A DNA stretch of 64,000 nucleotides from Diphasiastrum complanatum (GCA_029204225.1 CM055107.1:7102873-7166872); one strand, 5' to 3'; positions 1 to 14,545 are shown, counted from the first letter of the stretch. Numbers and translations: made by a program. Notes: a model not told the origin generated them from the letters alone.

Positions 1-2
1 TT

Positions 3-347
3 GAGATAGTCAGTGATCGTGGAAGCCATTTTGTCAATGAAACCATCAAGGTTCTATTGGAAAAATTCTTCGTGATCCATCAGTTCAACACACCATATTA
101 TCTTCGTGGTAATGGATAGGCCGAATCATCCAACAAGATCTTGTGTAGCGTTATCACGAAGACAGTTGAAGCTAGCAGATTTGATTAGAAACATAAACTA
201 CATGATACTCTGTGAGTATTCCGAACAGCATATAAGAGAAGCACTGATCAAACACCATTCCAACTGGTCTATGGGCAAGATGTCATAATGCTAGTGGAAT
301 TTTTGGTACCATCATTGAGGATTGCCACCATACTATTGGGAAATTGA
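3..347 (+). pseudogene. Ty3/gypsy integrase fragment, decayed
   Basis: Reading from base 3 gives a Ty3/gypsy integrase core and C-terminal part: EIVSDRGSHFVNE, then FNTPYYLRGNG*AESSNK, then RTAYKRSTDQTPFQLVYGQD and a PSLRI end. These match the known gypsy order (second catalytic Asp in SDRG, the glutamate in NGQAE, then the TPFxLVYG segment). Three in-frame stops (TAG after NG, TAG after RFD, TGA after DTL) make it non-functional. The open frame at 106-288 is a shadow in another frame. The 5' part lies outside the window and no LTR is visible, so this is a fragment. Confidence 0.85.
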
Positions 348-2159
348 GGTCGAGTTCGTGGATCGGATGGACAGGTCGAACAATCGGATCAGAACGATCC
401 TACTATAGCACGAAGGCAGTGGCCGACTGATTCCCTCAGTGCATGCACTACTGCAACAGTAGGCGAACACAAGATAGAGCTTAATTGCGATTATGCGGAA
501 GAAAAAGAGCAGACAGTCAGACAAGTCAGTTAGAGATTCAGACAAAAAGCCAAAGCATGCAACATTGACAAAATCTGAACACAAAACCAAACAACAATTT
601 ATTCAAATCGAATGTATAGAAATACAAGTCAAATGATGCGGATAAACACGCGTACTCACAAAGCTAACTACGATCTATAATAGCTATGAGCTTATTCTGA
701 CAATCAGTCTGAAAGTAAAGAATTAATGCTTGAAAGCATCTACTATGTTTGTCTCTAATAAGTTGTCGTCTCGACGTCTATGGAATCAAACCATTTCGTC
801 TGACATCAATTGGCATTACATACATGCATAATTAGATGATTACAATAATCAACTATATACAATTTATATAAAATTTACAATGATCAACTATATAAAATTT
901 ATAAAAAATAATCACACTGTTTGCTAAATTAAGGTGTTCAATTAGTTAGAAAAATCATAAAATATATCTCTTTTAAGTTGAATGATAAGGTACCAAAATC
1001 CCCACCATTCCTTGAGAATGGATCATGCTTAGTTGGGCTGAATATGAATGTTAAGATTTTCATAGCAAGCTCAACTATGGTGTTAAGCCAAAAGTACAGA
1101 TCCCAAACTATTCTAAGACTACCGAATTATCGATCCCTCTATAAATTTCGAACTTAATTTAACATTTAAATTGCTCAACAGAGGGTGTGAATGATGATGA
1201 TAAATTTATCTTCAATCGATATGAAACCACAATTCAACAATACATATAAGCATGTGTACTCTAGAATTTTTGTGCCACCTTTTGTTCCTCCAACCTATTA
1301 CAATTTTGATATAGAATAATACAGTTGTCCTCTAAAGTACGGCCAATTCAGTTAGATACAAAACATGTTGATGAAAAACACTTGCAACTAGGGTTTCTCT
1401 GTATAGCGCCTTCTAGAAGAGGGGATCTCTTCCCTCCACCCACGCAGCAAGGAGACTTGGGGTTCTATGGGCTTACAAAAATGACAAGCTTTGACACCAC
1501 ATAGTAATCATACATGCTCTAATTGCCCACATAAACTTAATGAAAATCAAATTAGCACACAGATCAAAAAACACTAATGGTATTAAACCACACATACGAT
1601 AGACAATAACTATAGAAGAAAAGCATATGCTTTGATAAAGGTCAACCTGTCTCCTTGAGATGCATCACGTATAAGACAAATCTCGTGTACTTTTTTAAAC
1701 AATTGCATGTGATGCACATATTCTTACTAAAAATATGTTTCCAAACCTAAATCGGTCTTCAAGCTTTGTTATTCTCAACAGAAACAATGGTCTACGTCAC
1801 CCTCTTGCTATGAATCAGCTTCAACATTGCTAATGTCCATAAACCAATTTATAAATAAACTAGTGAGCTTAGAAAACCAAGTATATTGTCATGATTGTCA
1901 ATTAAACAATGCATAATTTGCTTCTTCCAACCAAAAGGATAATGTGTGTTCAAACAAAGTGTATCCCATCTTGTAAAAAGTTTGAGTGATTACTAAGGTC
2001 CTCTTCCTGCACATGTAACTCAACATTTGTTGCAGTTTATTACAAATTTTTGGGACTTTTTTCAAGTAAATATGCTCTCGTAAAATAATACTGGGTCAGT
2101 GGAGGTTGGCATATGCTTGCACCTCACCCACCTTGAACGGAGGCTCTATGCTTGTACCA
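348..2159. other. AT-rich non-coding stretch
   Basis: No coding frame, RNA gene or clear element end was recognised. It probably contains decayed retrotransposon DNA continuing from the gypsy integrase, but nothing supports a finer call. Confidence 0.5.
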
Positions 2160-2167
2160 AACGAGGG

Positions 2168-2423
2168 GAACATCTTTGTGTTTCCGAGCTTTAGCAATTT
2201 CAGTAACCTCACCTTAATTCATTCATCATGAAGAGAGTTTGCAGTCTGTACCATAAAATATTCCAGATTGTCAAAGGGACATGAAGAGGAAGAAAATTAA
2301 TCAGACAAAACTCAATGTTATGAAAAGGAACCTCATGGAAGATACTTATCAGTCAAATCAAACATACAATTAGCTTATCAAATTATGATAAGCATATTGC
2401 CATCTAATAGCCATTACCAGCAT
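2168..2423 (-). repeat. USB1 3' flank, duplicated in inverted orientation near 42.8-43.0 kb
   Basis: Directly downstream of the USB1 stop codon (minus strand), this block of about 255 bp reappears on the plus strand at about 42755-43023. Shared landmarks in order are GGCTATTAGATGGC, GCTTATCATAATTTGATAAGC, ATCTTCCATGAGGTTCC, TTTGACAATCTGGAATATTT and AAAGCTCGGAAACACAAAG. It is probably the 3' UTR or downstream region of USB1; the alternative is an unrelated dispersed repeat inserted in both places. Confidence 0.75.
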
Positions 2424-2466
2424 CGTGATAAGAGACATGCATGTGATGTTCTGCTACTAAAAAATA

Positions 2467-5400
2467 TTACGACGACTTGGCAATGCCATGCTGTGTTACT
2501 CTTGTCCAAATTGGGTAGACTTGCTGACCTATTTTACATAAAACTTTATTGAACGTGAAGGAACATAGAACTGTCAAACCATTTTCAGTAACACCAGAAA
2601 ACTTGTTCAACTCCTCTGCAACTTTCCTCATACCATCTCCATTGCCTAGTGCCCAAGCTACAGAGATATGTGGTCGTGCATTCTGCATTTGCCATATAAG
2701 CTTCAAGATTAGGAATGGTTAACAATAAACTTAGAAAAAATACAATCATCAAGAAGATAAAATTAATAGAGTGAAGTGTAGACACTGGACAGACCAGAAA
2801 AAATGTGTACCTTGTAATACAATGGTAGATCGTGTAATTTGTAAACATCGTTAACAAGACATACTTGGCGCTGAATCTACAAAATTGTACAAGGAGCTTC
2901 AAATCAATAGAGCAAACAAGAGTAAATTCCAGCTACAAAATTGCATCCGCACTAGGTATGCATAAATGCGTTCTAGAATCCAGCAGTTGCAAGTTGAAAT
3001 ATTTTACATCACTGAAGGAAAAACGACATCAGTCACTTTAACGAATTGTGACAACTAGCAACTACCAATACCTTCAGCGAGAACCAAAGATCCTTCTACA
3101 TAATGGCCTACTGCATGTACTATACACGCATCCTCATGTACTCAACGTACATCGAGTGTCAATGACTAGACTGAAGGTGTCGATAAGGCAAGTGGAAATG
3201 TGGTTGGTGACTTCGCAGATACATCAATGATAGTGCCATCAAGATGTCACAAGCATCTAAGGGATATGGATTTGCATATCTTCCATTACCAACAAATGAA
3301 TAGGAAAAAAGTTGACATTGACATTGTGGTGTACACACCAGTTTCAATTCGCTGCTATGACTAACTGGTATGAGTTTAAGGCCGCATTGTACAAGGCCAC
3401 GGTGGATCTGACATGGATGACATCTCAACTCAACCGATATTGATCACTACATCAATTATCAAAAACTTGTATTCTTGGTACAATGGGATGGTCGTCCGAT
3501 CCACAAAGCTACTTGCAAATATCGACATGTTTTCAGATACTCCCTTACTACAAGGGCGAGCCCATGCTCTTTGTGTTACTCTTCATAATCGAGTTGTTTA
3601 TGGTATACTTGTTTGACTACTGTTTTATGAAGACAGGCGATATTTTGAAATGTTTATGTTCAAGGCATGCCTACATACCTATTGAACATCGCTACTGGGT
3701 TTGTAACACAAACTCTCTATGCAAAAAGTACAAGCTTCAAGGTACTTAAAGCAGATTTCTACAGCTGTGGGACTAGGCTTTTGGATTGACACGGCGAGCA
3801 AGACATGTATAATTTTCTACATGGACTAATGGGAGACCTCCACAACTTATCAGCAACATACTCATTGTGTCCTAACTCTCAACTAACTCCGACACTAACT
3901 ACTAGGTTCACAACGGCATCCTTATCCCGCATCTTATGCCACTCGATAGATAGGCACATTGGGGGGCAAGTTGCAACATATCTAACCCAGCTTGGGCCAA
4001 ATGCCTAGCCTCCTTATCTATTGTCACAGTAGCTACGCTCAAATAGTCCTTTGGTAATAGACCAAGTTAAGGTAATGTTATCTCGAACATGGCCCCACGT
4101 ACTTTTAAATCCAATCATTGCAGCTCTTTTGATGGCAAATATGACATTAAAATTTTGCAACAATGCCAACAGTTTAAGCACTAAAGCCTTCATACAAAAA
4201 CTACCGTTGCAAAATTCTCAAAATGTGTCTATTTGTGAAATTAGAATATATCCAACTTCACAAATTTAAAATTAGTGATGTCAAAAGGCAAAGCTTAGAA
4301 AAGAAAATGCAACCAAAAAAGTCAAAGGATCTATATCAAAACAATGATAGAGAATTCCATAAACAAAAAAAATTAGTCAACATTGCTTGAGTTATGCAAT
4401 AACATGGGACAAGTACCACAAGAAACTAACCTTTGTATATATTCAAATTCAAAAGATAAAAGCTAGCTAAATGAACAACACAATAAACTCAAAATGCAAA
4501 GCACTCTTTTCAACTTTCGAAGCTTTGCATCGTGTCCTTTGGTGTATTGCTAAAAACATCTTAAACTAGCTTCTCAATACAAAACTTCAAATCTTCTCAA
4601 AATGTTGTGATCTTGACCCATGCAGCATGAATCCCAATATATCTAGCAAAGTTGAGCATACAAATTCAAACTTTACCTCCGGAAAGCCTCCGTTCACAAT
4701 CTCTAATGCAAGAAAAGATCTAGTTCGCTCGTCATTCACAAACACTGCCCACTTTCCAAACTCTATGGAATACCTGCATTACTAAAGTATAGAAACACCA
4801 CCAAGTGAAAATTAATTAGCTTAAGTAAACCTCAAACAAAGTTGTAAATGAAATCTAAACTTAAACTACATTTCTTCAAAGAACTATAGAAATTACAATC
4901 ACGCAATATAAAAATCACATGCAATTGAATTCTGCACCTTTCAAAGTAGCTTTTTGCCCAACAAAAAAAGCAACTCGCACACACTGTGATATTGTTGCAA
5001 TGCTTAATACGAACGTCACAAGAATGTTATATACACAAAACAAACTTTGAGCTGACCGTTTCTGGTTGTAGAACTTGTGACGCAACATGGAGACAATGGA
5101 ATCAATCTGGTATATTCGAATGGGGACTGTTCGTGATAGACTTATGTGATACTCCTTCGCCAACTTTATGCAATCAACTGATGAGCATTCGTTGCCACTC
5201 TTATGGGCTGGATTGAATGGTACATCATTTTCCAACGATTGTAATTGTGGGACAAGGTTTGATGCCTTCTTCAGAATGGGTGCTAACTTGCTTCTGGCAA
5301 TGGAAGATAAAACAACTGCATTTAACACATAGAACAACTTTTAGCCATCTCTAACTAGAAAAAAAAACCAAACACAAAACAAGAGATGATTCATGACTCC

Positions 5401-7657
5401 AATGACAAGGAGGGTGACGAAGATTCATAAATGTGCCTAATCATCTAATAAACAATCGTCAGTCAGCTAAAATTCCTAGCAGTGCTAGCACCAAAGTCTA
5501 GCACAAAAGACATTTTGCCTAGTATACTCAAATGTTCATTTTATACATTATAAAAATGCAAAGAAAATCATAAGTGACACTAAAAAGATGAATAAAAAGT
5601 TAATGAAAGATCTAGGCCATGTTAAAACGTTCCATATCAAGTATGAGAACATTGTTCTGATACATTGCATATAAAAATAGCATTTAAAATATGATTTGAG
5701 ATTCAAAGAAACACAGAGATGGAGGAAAGGTTACTTGATCCCTACTACAAACAACCTGTGATAAAAGAAACAAGAACCTCATATTTCCTTTGTAAGAGGA
5801 GATAGCGTCTTTAGGATGTAATTTGATATGTTTGGTCATACCAGCATTACATATTTTACAATAAGCATTGCTAGTTACAACATTATTACAGCTTAAAAAA
5901 TCCAAACTTGCGTACATTAGCCTAAAGAGAATAATGCACTTGCAAACTCCTTAGCTAAAACCACCCTTGATTTGGTACTTTCAAGCTTTGTGAATTGCAC
6001 TTGGACGACATTCCTTATCGCATCTTCCAATCAAGTTTCATCACACAAGCTGCAGGTGGAGATAGGTTGCTCCCAAAAGACTCCCTAGAAAGACAAGATT
6101 TGTCACTATGGGAGAGGTTGAAACAAAGGAGCATTTTTTATTTTGATGCCTAAACTACCATGAGATCAAGGGCAGATATCATTGTCTCTCTCACAATTGG
6201 TCATGCTTGAAGTAAAACCTTTTTCCAAATAATTTTAACCTTTAGGGTCTCTTTCAACTTGAGATTTTTTAATGAAGTTGAAGGCCCTTCTGCCCTTCAG
6301 ACCCCTTCACATGAAATGTGAAAATTGGAATTTGTCAATCCAATGGATAAAGAGCATCCAATGGCCTACGTTTTCCCAATCTTGACCATTAATCTCTAGG
6401 AGGCTTCATCCTACGGTCCAGCACGCTCCAGCTCACTGACCCTTACTACTCCATACACTAGCCCCCTGCAGCCGCTAGAACCTGTCTCTAGCTTGGCGCG
6501 CACGAGCTATCCGCGAGCTCCCTTCTCCTCTTTCCTTGTTTCTGAAGCTTTCAAGCTATGGCTATGGCAGAAACCAACGAAATTTCACCTATCTCTCCCT
6601 TTGTGGGTCGCGGCTGTCTACGGCCTCTTCAAATCTGCTTCCTGCAAATAATGCGCCCTACTACAACTCACTCACTGGAACTGTTAGATTGCCGATTGGT
6701 GAGAAATCGATTGAGTATGGGAGTGACAACGCTCCAAAACCTGCTCTTTCAAAGAGGCTTACAATTTTGAACTCCTTGTTCTTCTAGAGAAGACACAATT
6801 GAAACATGTAGAAGTCCAATCCAACTCATTGAATCGATTGACTGCAAAGCCTACCGTATCCAATTCTTCAAATTCTCCAAGAATTCGGTTTCTAGCTAAC
6901 CTCGAATTGCACCACTCCCAAGCTCTGATACCATGTCAAGGATCTTATTGGCAGTATAGTTAGCTAATTTGCAAGCAATCTAACATCACTCAGATAAGCA
7001 GTAAAGAGAGATCACACACCAACCTAAGAGAACACTTCTGAAGTGTATTAACAAAAGAGACTGAAAGGTACATATACTCAGTCTAATTTTTGTGGGGTAC
7101 CGCTGCATGGCAGTTCGGTCCCCGTTACGGGACGTGTGTCCCAACTTTACATTACGTGCGCCGTTAAGCTGGCACTCATCCACACTAATGCATAAGCAGT
7201 AAAAAACTCAAAATCATTGCTAAACACCGAAAGTCATGAACTATAAGAGAAACTCGGGCTTACTTATTCTAATTTCAGTGAGGTGATAAGTCTAGAAACA
7301 ACATCACTGGGGCACGAAGTCCTAAATACACTTGCAATTTATTGAATTAAAAATAAGGGCCAAAGAACTCAATTAATTGATCAACCATAATAACGTTCAA
7401 ACGGTCCAAATAGATAAGCCTCCTAATAATGAACAAGGTCATAGTTGCAGTCAATTACGATTGATATAAATTTAATTACCAGGAATGTACACGTGGAGTG
7501 CAAAATTCCCATCTATGTGTGGAAAACTACGCACTCTCAATCCATGAGTTTGAAGAGATTGATCATTGCCTGCAATATACACCAAGAGATTAATATACAT
7601 TAGTAAAATATTACTTAGAAAAAACAAAAGTTGAGATTTTAAAGCTTTCATTTTCTA

Positions 7658-7714
<57 letters not shown>

Positions 7715-9850
7715 TAGCACTCCAATTTTTCTACACCATCTCACTCGCTGCCATGAAAACTTTCTTACTATTCATCAATTGCCTAGTTTGTGATTGGGGG
7801 ATGGCTTCTTAGACATATTGATGCCATTTGGGATTCCATTCATTCCTAGTTGATCAAAGCTAGTTTTTTGAATCGAGGACCTGTGTTTTCAATTTCATTG
7901 GCTCCTACATTGAATGGCGGCCTGATATGTTAATCAAGGGCCTATTTTTTATCCATCACTACCAATGTAGCCTTTGCTAGCTCCTACAAAATCAATCAAA
8001 CACTTGTTTATAGATAACTATTCTCCTACAACCATTATATTGCTAATAAAATTCAACACAATGTTGGAGTCAATACGAAGATAGATTTGAGACTTTATAA
8101 CACGATAATATTAAGAAGATGAAACTCCAACAATCGAGGACTTTCTAGAAGGTTGTAACATCTATTAATCCACGTCAAGGGGCTCCACCACAAAACAAAC
8201 CAAATCAAAAGGAGCTATTTTTCACATAATTGACAAAAGTTTGCAAGATGCAAAAGAGAATCAGGAAGACAATAGAGACAAATGAAGAGAAAACTAAAGA
8301 AGTCAATTATGAGACATTTGCGGAATGTAGGTACACATTAGAAAAGGAGGCAAGCATTGATATTAGATCGTCTCGCTTACTAGCGGACTTCTTGGACGTC
8401 GGCTCAGCAACACTATGCTTAGCTCAGGTTGACACTCAACCAGTTGACAATCCAACTTGATGTTCAATCTAGCTGATGTTCAACCAAATTGACGTTCAAC
8501 CTATTCTCTCATCTTCAATCTGATTATATAGATGGAGGAGGAAAAAGGTTAATCTCTGATTACAAGAACGGCTGATTAAACACGTTCCAACGGTATTTAG
8601 ATTGCCTTCAGCATTATCCGTAGAGGGGGACGTCCTCCTGGTACTTTCTTGATTTCCTTTGTACTTGAAGCGTGAAGATCCGACGCCTTCCATCTTCGGG
8701 AGTTGTTCAGTTGCGTGTCTTGTTCGGGCTTTGCCTTTGAGCTACTTGGGTCCTCGAACATTTGACCTTCGCCTTCGAGTGTCCTTCAGTCGTCGAACAC
8801 CTAGCCTTCGCCTTCGTGTCTTGTTCGCCTGAAATGGTTGTGTGGCGGTTGTTGACTGGGACGGACTTCGTCTGTGGGCAGCTCCCTTGTATTTCTACAA
8901 GCTTGAATTCGAAAGCTAACAAAGCTTTGTGGCTCGAAACATTTTGTTTCTTCAGCACTCTTCGCAAAGGTTTATAGGTTGGCAAGGAAGCTTGATAGTA
9001 TTCCGAAGTGTATAACCTACTTAATAGGCATGGTAACTATCTCACACTTTGTAGAAGATTACAATCAATCAAGTGAGCTTGAAATTTTCATGACAACTGA
9101 ATGTGATGTCTCGTTGTGATGTAGAACGTAGAGTGGAACCAGCTGGGTTGAGCCAGTTCCATCAGGAACGTGTAAGGGTTTTTTACGACGTTCACAAGCT
9201 CTTCAATGCCACCTCTACATTCGTATTGCTCTCTAATCGTTAGTGAACACACTAGAGCAACAAGTCGTTCACTGGCTTGGCGCTTATGAGTCCAACAGCC
9301 ATTAAAGGGCATTATGCATGTAGATGTATGAAGAGAGGCTTTTTGCCTGGTAACAAGCCTCCATTTACACTCGACAAAAGTGAAGAATGCTACAAAGATT
9401 CCGCTAGCCAGTTACTGTTTTAATTCTAAGACAGAATAAGGTATACAATAGCAATATAGTACTTGAGGGTTCGACAGAAGTTGAAATTAAGGACTGGCTG
9501 CATGTGTGTAAGAGTTTCATATTTACAGCGAATCTATGAAACCAACAATGTGAAGTACAAAATTAGGTCAAGAATGGAAGTGCGAGGGATAAATTTTGCC
9601 AGCGAACAAAGAGGTAAAAGAATGGATTCTTACCCTTAAGGAGATCCTTTGGAGGTGATGGAAGCCTGGGAGGAGATGCAGAACGACAATTCTCAGCTGA
9701 TCGCTCCTCCTGCTGCCGAGAACACTCTTCCTGCAAACCCATGTCTGAGAGGTGCGGCTGTGGCGACCTACCTCTCTTCCTTTTGCCAACAGCAACTGTG
9801 CTCGCTTCTGAATCTGAGTCTGATGACAAATATAGCTGCAGAGCATCCAT
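2467..9850 (-). CDS. USB1: USB1-like U6 snRNA phosphodiesterase, six exons, complete
   Basis: Exons in transcript order: 9850-9634, 7569-7480, 5315-5057, 4773-4677, 2876-2811 and 2682-2467. They sum to 945 nt (314 aa plus stop), all junctions are GT-AG and every phase closes. USB1 is a 2H-type 3'-5' RNA exonuclease that trims the oligo(U) tail of U6 snRNA in the nucleus, leaving a protected 3' end. Both catalytic HxS motifs are present: H159-I-S161 in EYHISLSRTVPIRIYQIDS and H248-I-S250 in RPHISVAWALG. Other family segments are RSFPHIDGNFALHVYIP (exon 2), KWAVFVNDERTRSFLALEI (exon 4), LVNDVYKLHDLP (exon 5) and VLCKIGQQVY near the end. The N-terminus MDALQLYLSSDSDSEAS and the LPSPP run before DLL fit plant homologues. 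An in-frame ATG lies 9 nt further upstream (9859); the MDAL start is preferred by similarity. Introns 1, 2 and 4 are 1.8-2.2 kb and hold transposon debris. Confidence 0.93.
2877..4676. other. USB1 intron 4, no recognised gene
   Basis: This 1.8-kb intron contains no convincing gene. A weak plus-strand reading near 3472-3530 (FLVQWDGRPIHKATC) recalls a gypsy chromodomain but is too short to call. The rest is AT-rich and featureless. Confidence 0.5.
5316..6239. other. 5' splice-acceptor side of USB1 intron 2, unassigned
   Basis: AT-rich intron DNA. A minus-strand open frame at 5684-5917 (77 codons, with an ICNAGMTKHIKLHP segment) matches no USB1 exon and is not recognised. Confidence 0.4.
6240..6933 (-). 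mobile_element. LTR-retrotransposon leader fragment in USB1 intron 2
   Basis: This non-coding segment shares blocks with 54010-54675 (TGCCCTTCAG, CCATACAC followed by CCAGCCGCTA-like text, and a CT-rich TTTCTGA end). It finishes at GCTCTGATACCA (6922-6933), the reverse complement of the plant tRNA-iMet primer-binding site. It is therefore the internal leader of a minus-strand LTR element. The small ORFs at 6536-6787 are not recognised as gag. Confidence 0.6.
6922..6933 (-). other. Primer-binding site (tRNA-iMet type)
   Basis: On the minus strand this reads TGGTATCAGAGC, the canonical plant copia primer-binding site, followed on the plus strand by TGT, the expected LTR edge. Confidence 0.75.
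6934..7300 (-). mobile_element. Probable LTR beside the primer site, right edge approximate
   Basis: Starts TGTCAAGG directly after the primer-binding site. A possible end in ...AGAAACA lies near 7300. No second LTR or target duplication was found, so the right border is a guess. It lies wholly inside USB1 intron 2. Confidence 0.45.
7661..7711. repeat. (CT)n microsatellite, about 51 bp
   Basis: Perfect CT dinucleotide run in USB1 intron 1, about 90 bp from the exon 2 acceptor on the upstream side of the gene. On the transcript it reads as GA. Confidence 0.97.
8365..8954 (-). mobile_element. Partial copia LTR in USB1 intron 1 (element E family)
   Basis: The right end reads GAAAGCTAACAAAGC...CATTTTGTTTCTTCA on the plus strand, as at 39340-39374 and 49720-49761. 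The left part shares CTCGCTTACTAG.GGACTTC with 49187-49210. It is therefore a minus-strand LTR of the same family as the 5' LTR of element E. The left border is approximate and no internal sequence follows. Confidence 0.65.
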
Positions 9851-10070
9851 GAAGCTCAAGGCAAAAACACCATCCCTCCTTCAACCCTAGCTTCACAAAT
9901 GCATTCCCCGTAGGATCGTTATCTTTCATTCAAAACAATTGCTGAAAGATTGATGATCGCCATAGCTAAAGGATTGCCCTCCTACCGCTAGGGTTTCAAT
10001 GTTTAATCAGTAAGTGCTAGGGTTTTAATCAAAAAGTGTAGAGCAAAGACCCTCCTTTTTTAAGGGCTTT
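9851..10070 (-). promoter_or_regulatory. Putative USB1 promoter with two telo-box motifs
   Basis: Immediately upstream of the USB1 start on the minus strand. AAACCCTAG occurs twice (9988-9996 and 10017-10025), the plant telo-box found in promoters of many housekeeping and translation genes. An A-rich TTAAAAAAGG at about 10060 could serve as a TATA-like element. The promoter role is inferred from position. Confidence 0.5.
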
Positions 10071-10871
10071 TGGCCTTGAGGTAGCCAACACCAAATATCT
10101 CCTCTCATTTTTCTTTATTTTTTTGGTGGTTAATGCTTTCTCTGATGTAAATATTTGACGTGCTTTTTTCCCTTACTTTTTTGATGTGGCTGATAAATGT
10201 GTATCGGTCATTGATAACGGTGATGCCACGTTCTGGTTGCTTCTAGTCTTTTGCGTTCATTTGACTTGATATGTGTCAATTCACCTTGATAGTCATGTCA
10301 TTCTTTTCATGCACAGTTTCTCCTTCGCACGAGTCTGGTGCTATGCTATTTTGACATCAGTGTAATTTTTGGAAGAGTTTTGAAATGAATTCCATGTTGT
10401 GATCATTTGTACAGATTAATTCATTGGTTATGACATCGAATCACGCTACAACTTTGCAAGTTTTGGAGATCACGGGTGGGTTTTTAAGAACGTGTAGATG
10501 TTTTGATGACTTTACACTGTTTTTAGCTTTGTCACGATAGCAATGAGACATGAATGTAAGACAATGTCGAGTATAACTAGTCTTGGACAATATTAATTGC
10601 CAAATATCTAATATCGATATACATTGTGGGTCATCAATGTAGGTTGATATTTTAAAAGTGTTGACCACTATTAAATCGTTATCTTGAACCTATATGTTAA
10701 TTCAACTACGAAATCTCTAATTGTACATAAAGTAAAAAGTAGAAATGAACGTAAGCTAATTCTAAATGCTTATACATATTCCAAAGATATAAATAAACAT
10801 CTACGAACCAAAGAGAGAAAGTAACTTGATTAGAGAGGGTGGCACTCAAGTAGAGATTGATATCAACCCTA
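10071..10871. other. Intergenic DNA, nothing recognised
   Basis: No coding similarity or element end seen. The short ORFs on both strands look random. Confidence 0.5.
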
Positions 10872-10893
10872 GAGAGAGAGAGAGAGAGAGAGA

Positions 10894-10926
<33 letters not shown>

Positions 10927-10937
10927 CGCGTGCGCGC
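10872..10937. repeat. Compound (AG)n-(TG)n-(CG)n microsatellite
   Basis: An AG run passes into TG, then into CG, about 65 bp in all. The purine-pyrimidine alternating TG/CG part is of the kind that can form Z-DNA. Confidence 0.95.
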
Positions 10938-13159
10938 CATGAGTGGATGTGTTGACAAAAAACGACAAAATGATGGAGCTCCACAATGACACCCAAGAGA
11001 AGGTGATGGAGGACTCTAAGGTCCTAGCACACCTTCGCATATGTACCACAATATAATTTTGCACTCTAATAGTGAATAATCCTTGAATGCTTATGATAGT
11101 CTTATTCATAATCATTATATGGGGACTTGCTCAATGGGAGAGAGTGCAAGGGTGAAATTTTAATTTAAGAAATGAGCCCTACTTCATGGTAGAAAAGCAA
11201 CATGCTTCTCAATTGCCTCATGCTTGAGAGTGAGTTGCTAGAGATTTTATTCTAAGTGCATTCAATGTTATGGACTTTCTCCATAGAAAATTGCATTTTG
11301 TTCAATTTTTTACTGTTGTTTATTGTTTTTCAACTAGTATTCCCAGTTTTAGCTTGAAATTTGTCAAATCTATCATATGTAAATCATTTTTTTTGGATTG
11401 GGATTATTTTTTTCAATCATTATGATAGGTTCTTAAGATTGCATGTTGTTAATATGGTCAATATCATATTGACACAATATTATGGTCAAAATTCGATGAT
11501 TTGGCTAGAATTGGCTATAAGAATCGATATTGAGCATAATTAGAACCTTTGGCATTGCATGTAGGTTAATTACATTAGTTAGGGTCACACTTTCATGTGG
11601 ATTTGATCCATTAGAACATGCCGAAAAGGTCAAAATTTGGTCAAAAAACAAGGTTTTTTTAAATGGTTTTTTTATTTTTTTGGAAGATTTACTCAATATC
11701 TTTGCACTAAACTATTCGTGCACATTTTAAGACATGTAATGGAATTGTCCAAAGACTATGAACAAGTTTAGTAGGCAATGGTCATGGTCAAGGGTGTCAA
11801 AACTTAAAAAATGAATGTATTTTTTATGGTTTTTAGGCATGAATAACTCTCTATACTGGACCTAAAACCTCTGAACCTATATACATTCTGAAAGATAGGT
11901 TGTGTTGCCTCTGATTCAAGGCCTCAAGCATCCAATTTGGTTGGGGGGGGGGGGGGGGGGGGGGGTGGCGATTCTTTCTTTGGACCTAATAGAAGCTTCT
12001 ACTACTCTCTAATGAAACTTAGTAGGCTACTTGTAACCTCGTATTGAAGGCATGTAAAGCTTAGATGTGTTTTTTGATCAATGTTGCTTGAAAAAGTGCC
12101 CCCTCCTATAGTAAATTCAGTCAATTATAGCTCACACATGTGAAGCCTAGGTGGCAGGATGATGTGGCAAACATCTTGTTAACCTAATCTCCCTCTGTAG
12201 AGTGGAACGACCAACTTGGTGCTCTATAGCCAAAGTTATGATCATTCAAAGTTTTGGCGATTTATAGCAAATAATTTAAAATGTTCTGATATGTAATTCC
12301 AGTGAATGAAGCAATAGTGTGCATGTCCTCTTTGAAAAAGTCATTTCCGAGTCACTTTGCATGCTTGGAAACATGAGAGTAAACATTGCATTAGTTTGAT
12401 CATGTAAGCAGCAGTTCAAAAACGTATTTTAAGTTCAATAGGCAATTTTACGTAAAAAAAACTTAATTTGATTTGGATGTTTTTAAATCAATTCGATATG
12501 GATTGGTGGCAATGAGACTGAGAATTTGATGATGGAAATCGATTTTCACAGTTTTGGTCCATATTGTATGAAATTCGAAAATCCTAGTTATGAAAATTTT
12601 ATAAGCGTCGTAACTGTTTCGATTTTGTCAAAAATTTGTCGGTTATTGATTAAAATGAAATTGGCTTGTATACCTTACTGAGATGTAATCATTCAATTAA
12701 CTAGGTCATAGTTAATTTCACTTTTGGTTGAGGATTTCGGGATCTGTCAACTAATTAAAGCATTTTCCTATTGATGTGATCAATAATGACCAAGGATAAT
12801 GCAAATCTCAAGTGAAGGTTCCTATGTCGAAGATGAGAAATCATCTAGTGAGGAATAAATAACCAACCAATGTCTTTCTAATAGTATAAAAGAGAAATCT
12901 TAGTGAAGAAATAACAAGGAAGCTTGGAAAGAAAGCAATCATCCTTGTACATTGTAGTGTGTCGTATGTAGTACGGTATCATCACTAGTAGCAACTTTTA
13001 GTGGCAGGACCCACTAAGTGCCCAATATACTTTGAATCATTTTGAGTTAATTTGGGCCATTGACTGTATGTCAAGCACAATAAGCATGCACCCTACAAGG
13101 TGTCTAAAACGATATAGGCCAAAAAGGATTTAAAGTTACACCTTATAAAATTTGGGCTT
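10938..13159. other. Non-coding stretch with a 23-nt poly-G tract
   Basis: No gene found. A run of 23 G lies at 11943-11965. Text near 12225-12245 (CTATAGCCAAAGTTATGATCAT) resembles 28300-28320, suggesting shared retrotransposon internal sequence. Confidence 0.5.

Positions 13160-14545
<1,386 letters not shown>

Noticed and set aside
106..288. 60-codon plus ORF
   Set aside because: Out-of-frame shadow of the gypsy integrase fragment.
5684..5917. 77-codon minus ORF as an extra USB1 exon
   Set aside because: Exons 2 and 3 join in phase without it and its sequence has no USB1 similarity.
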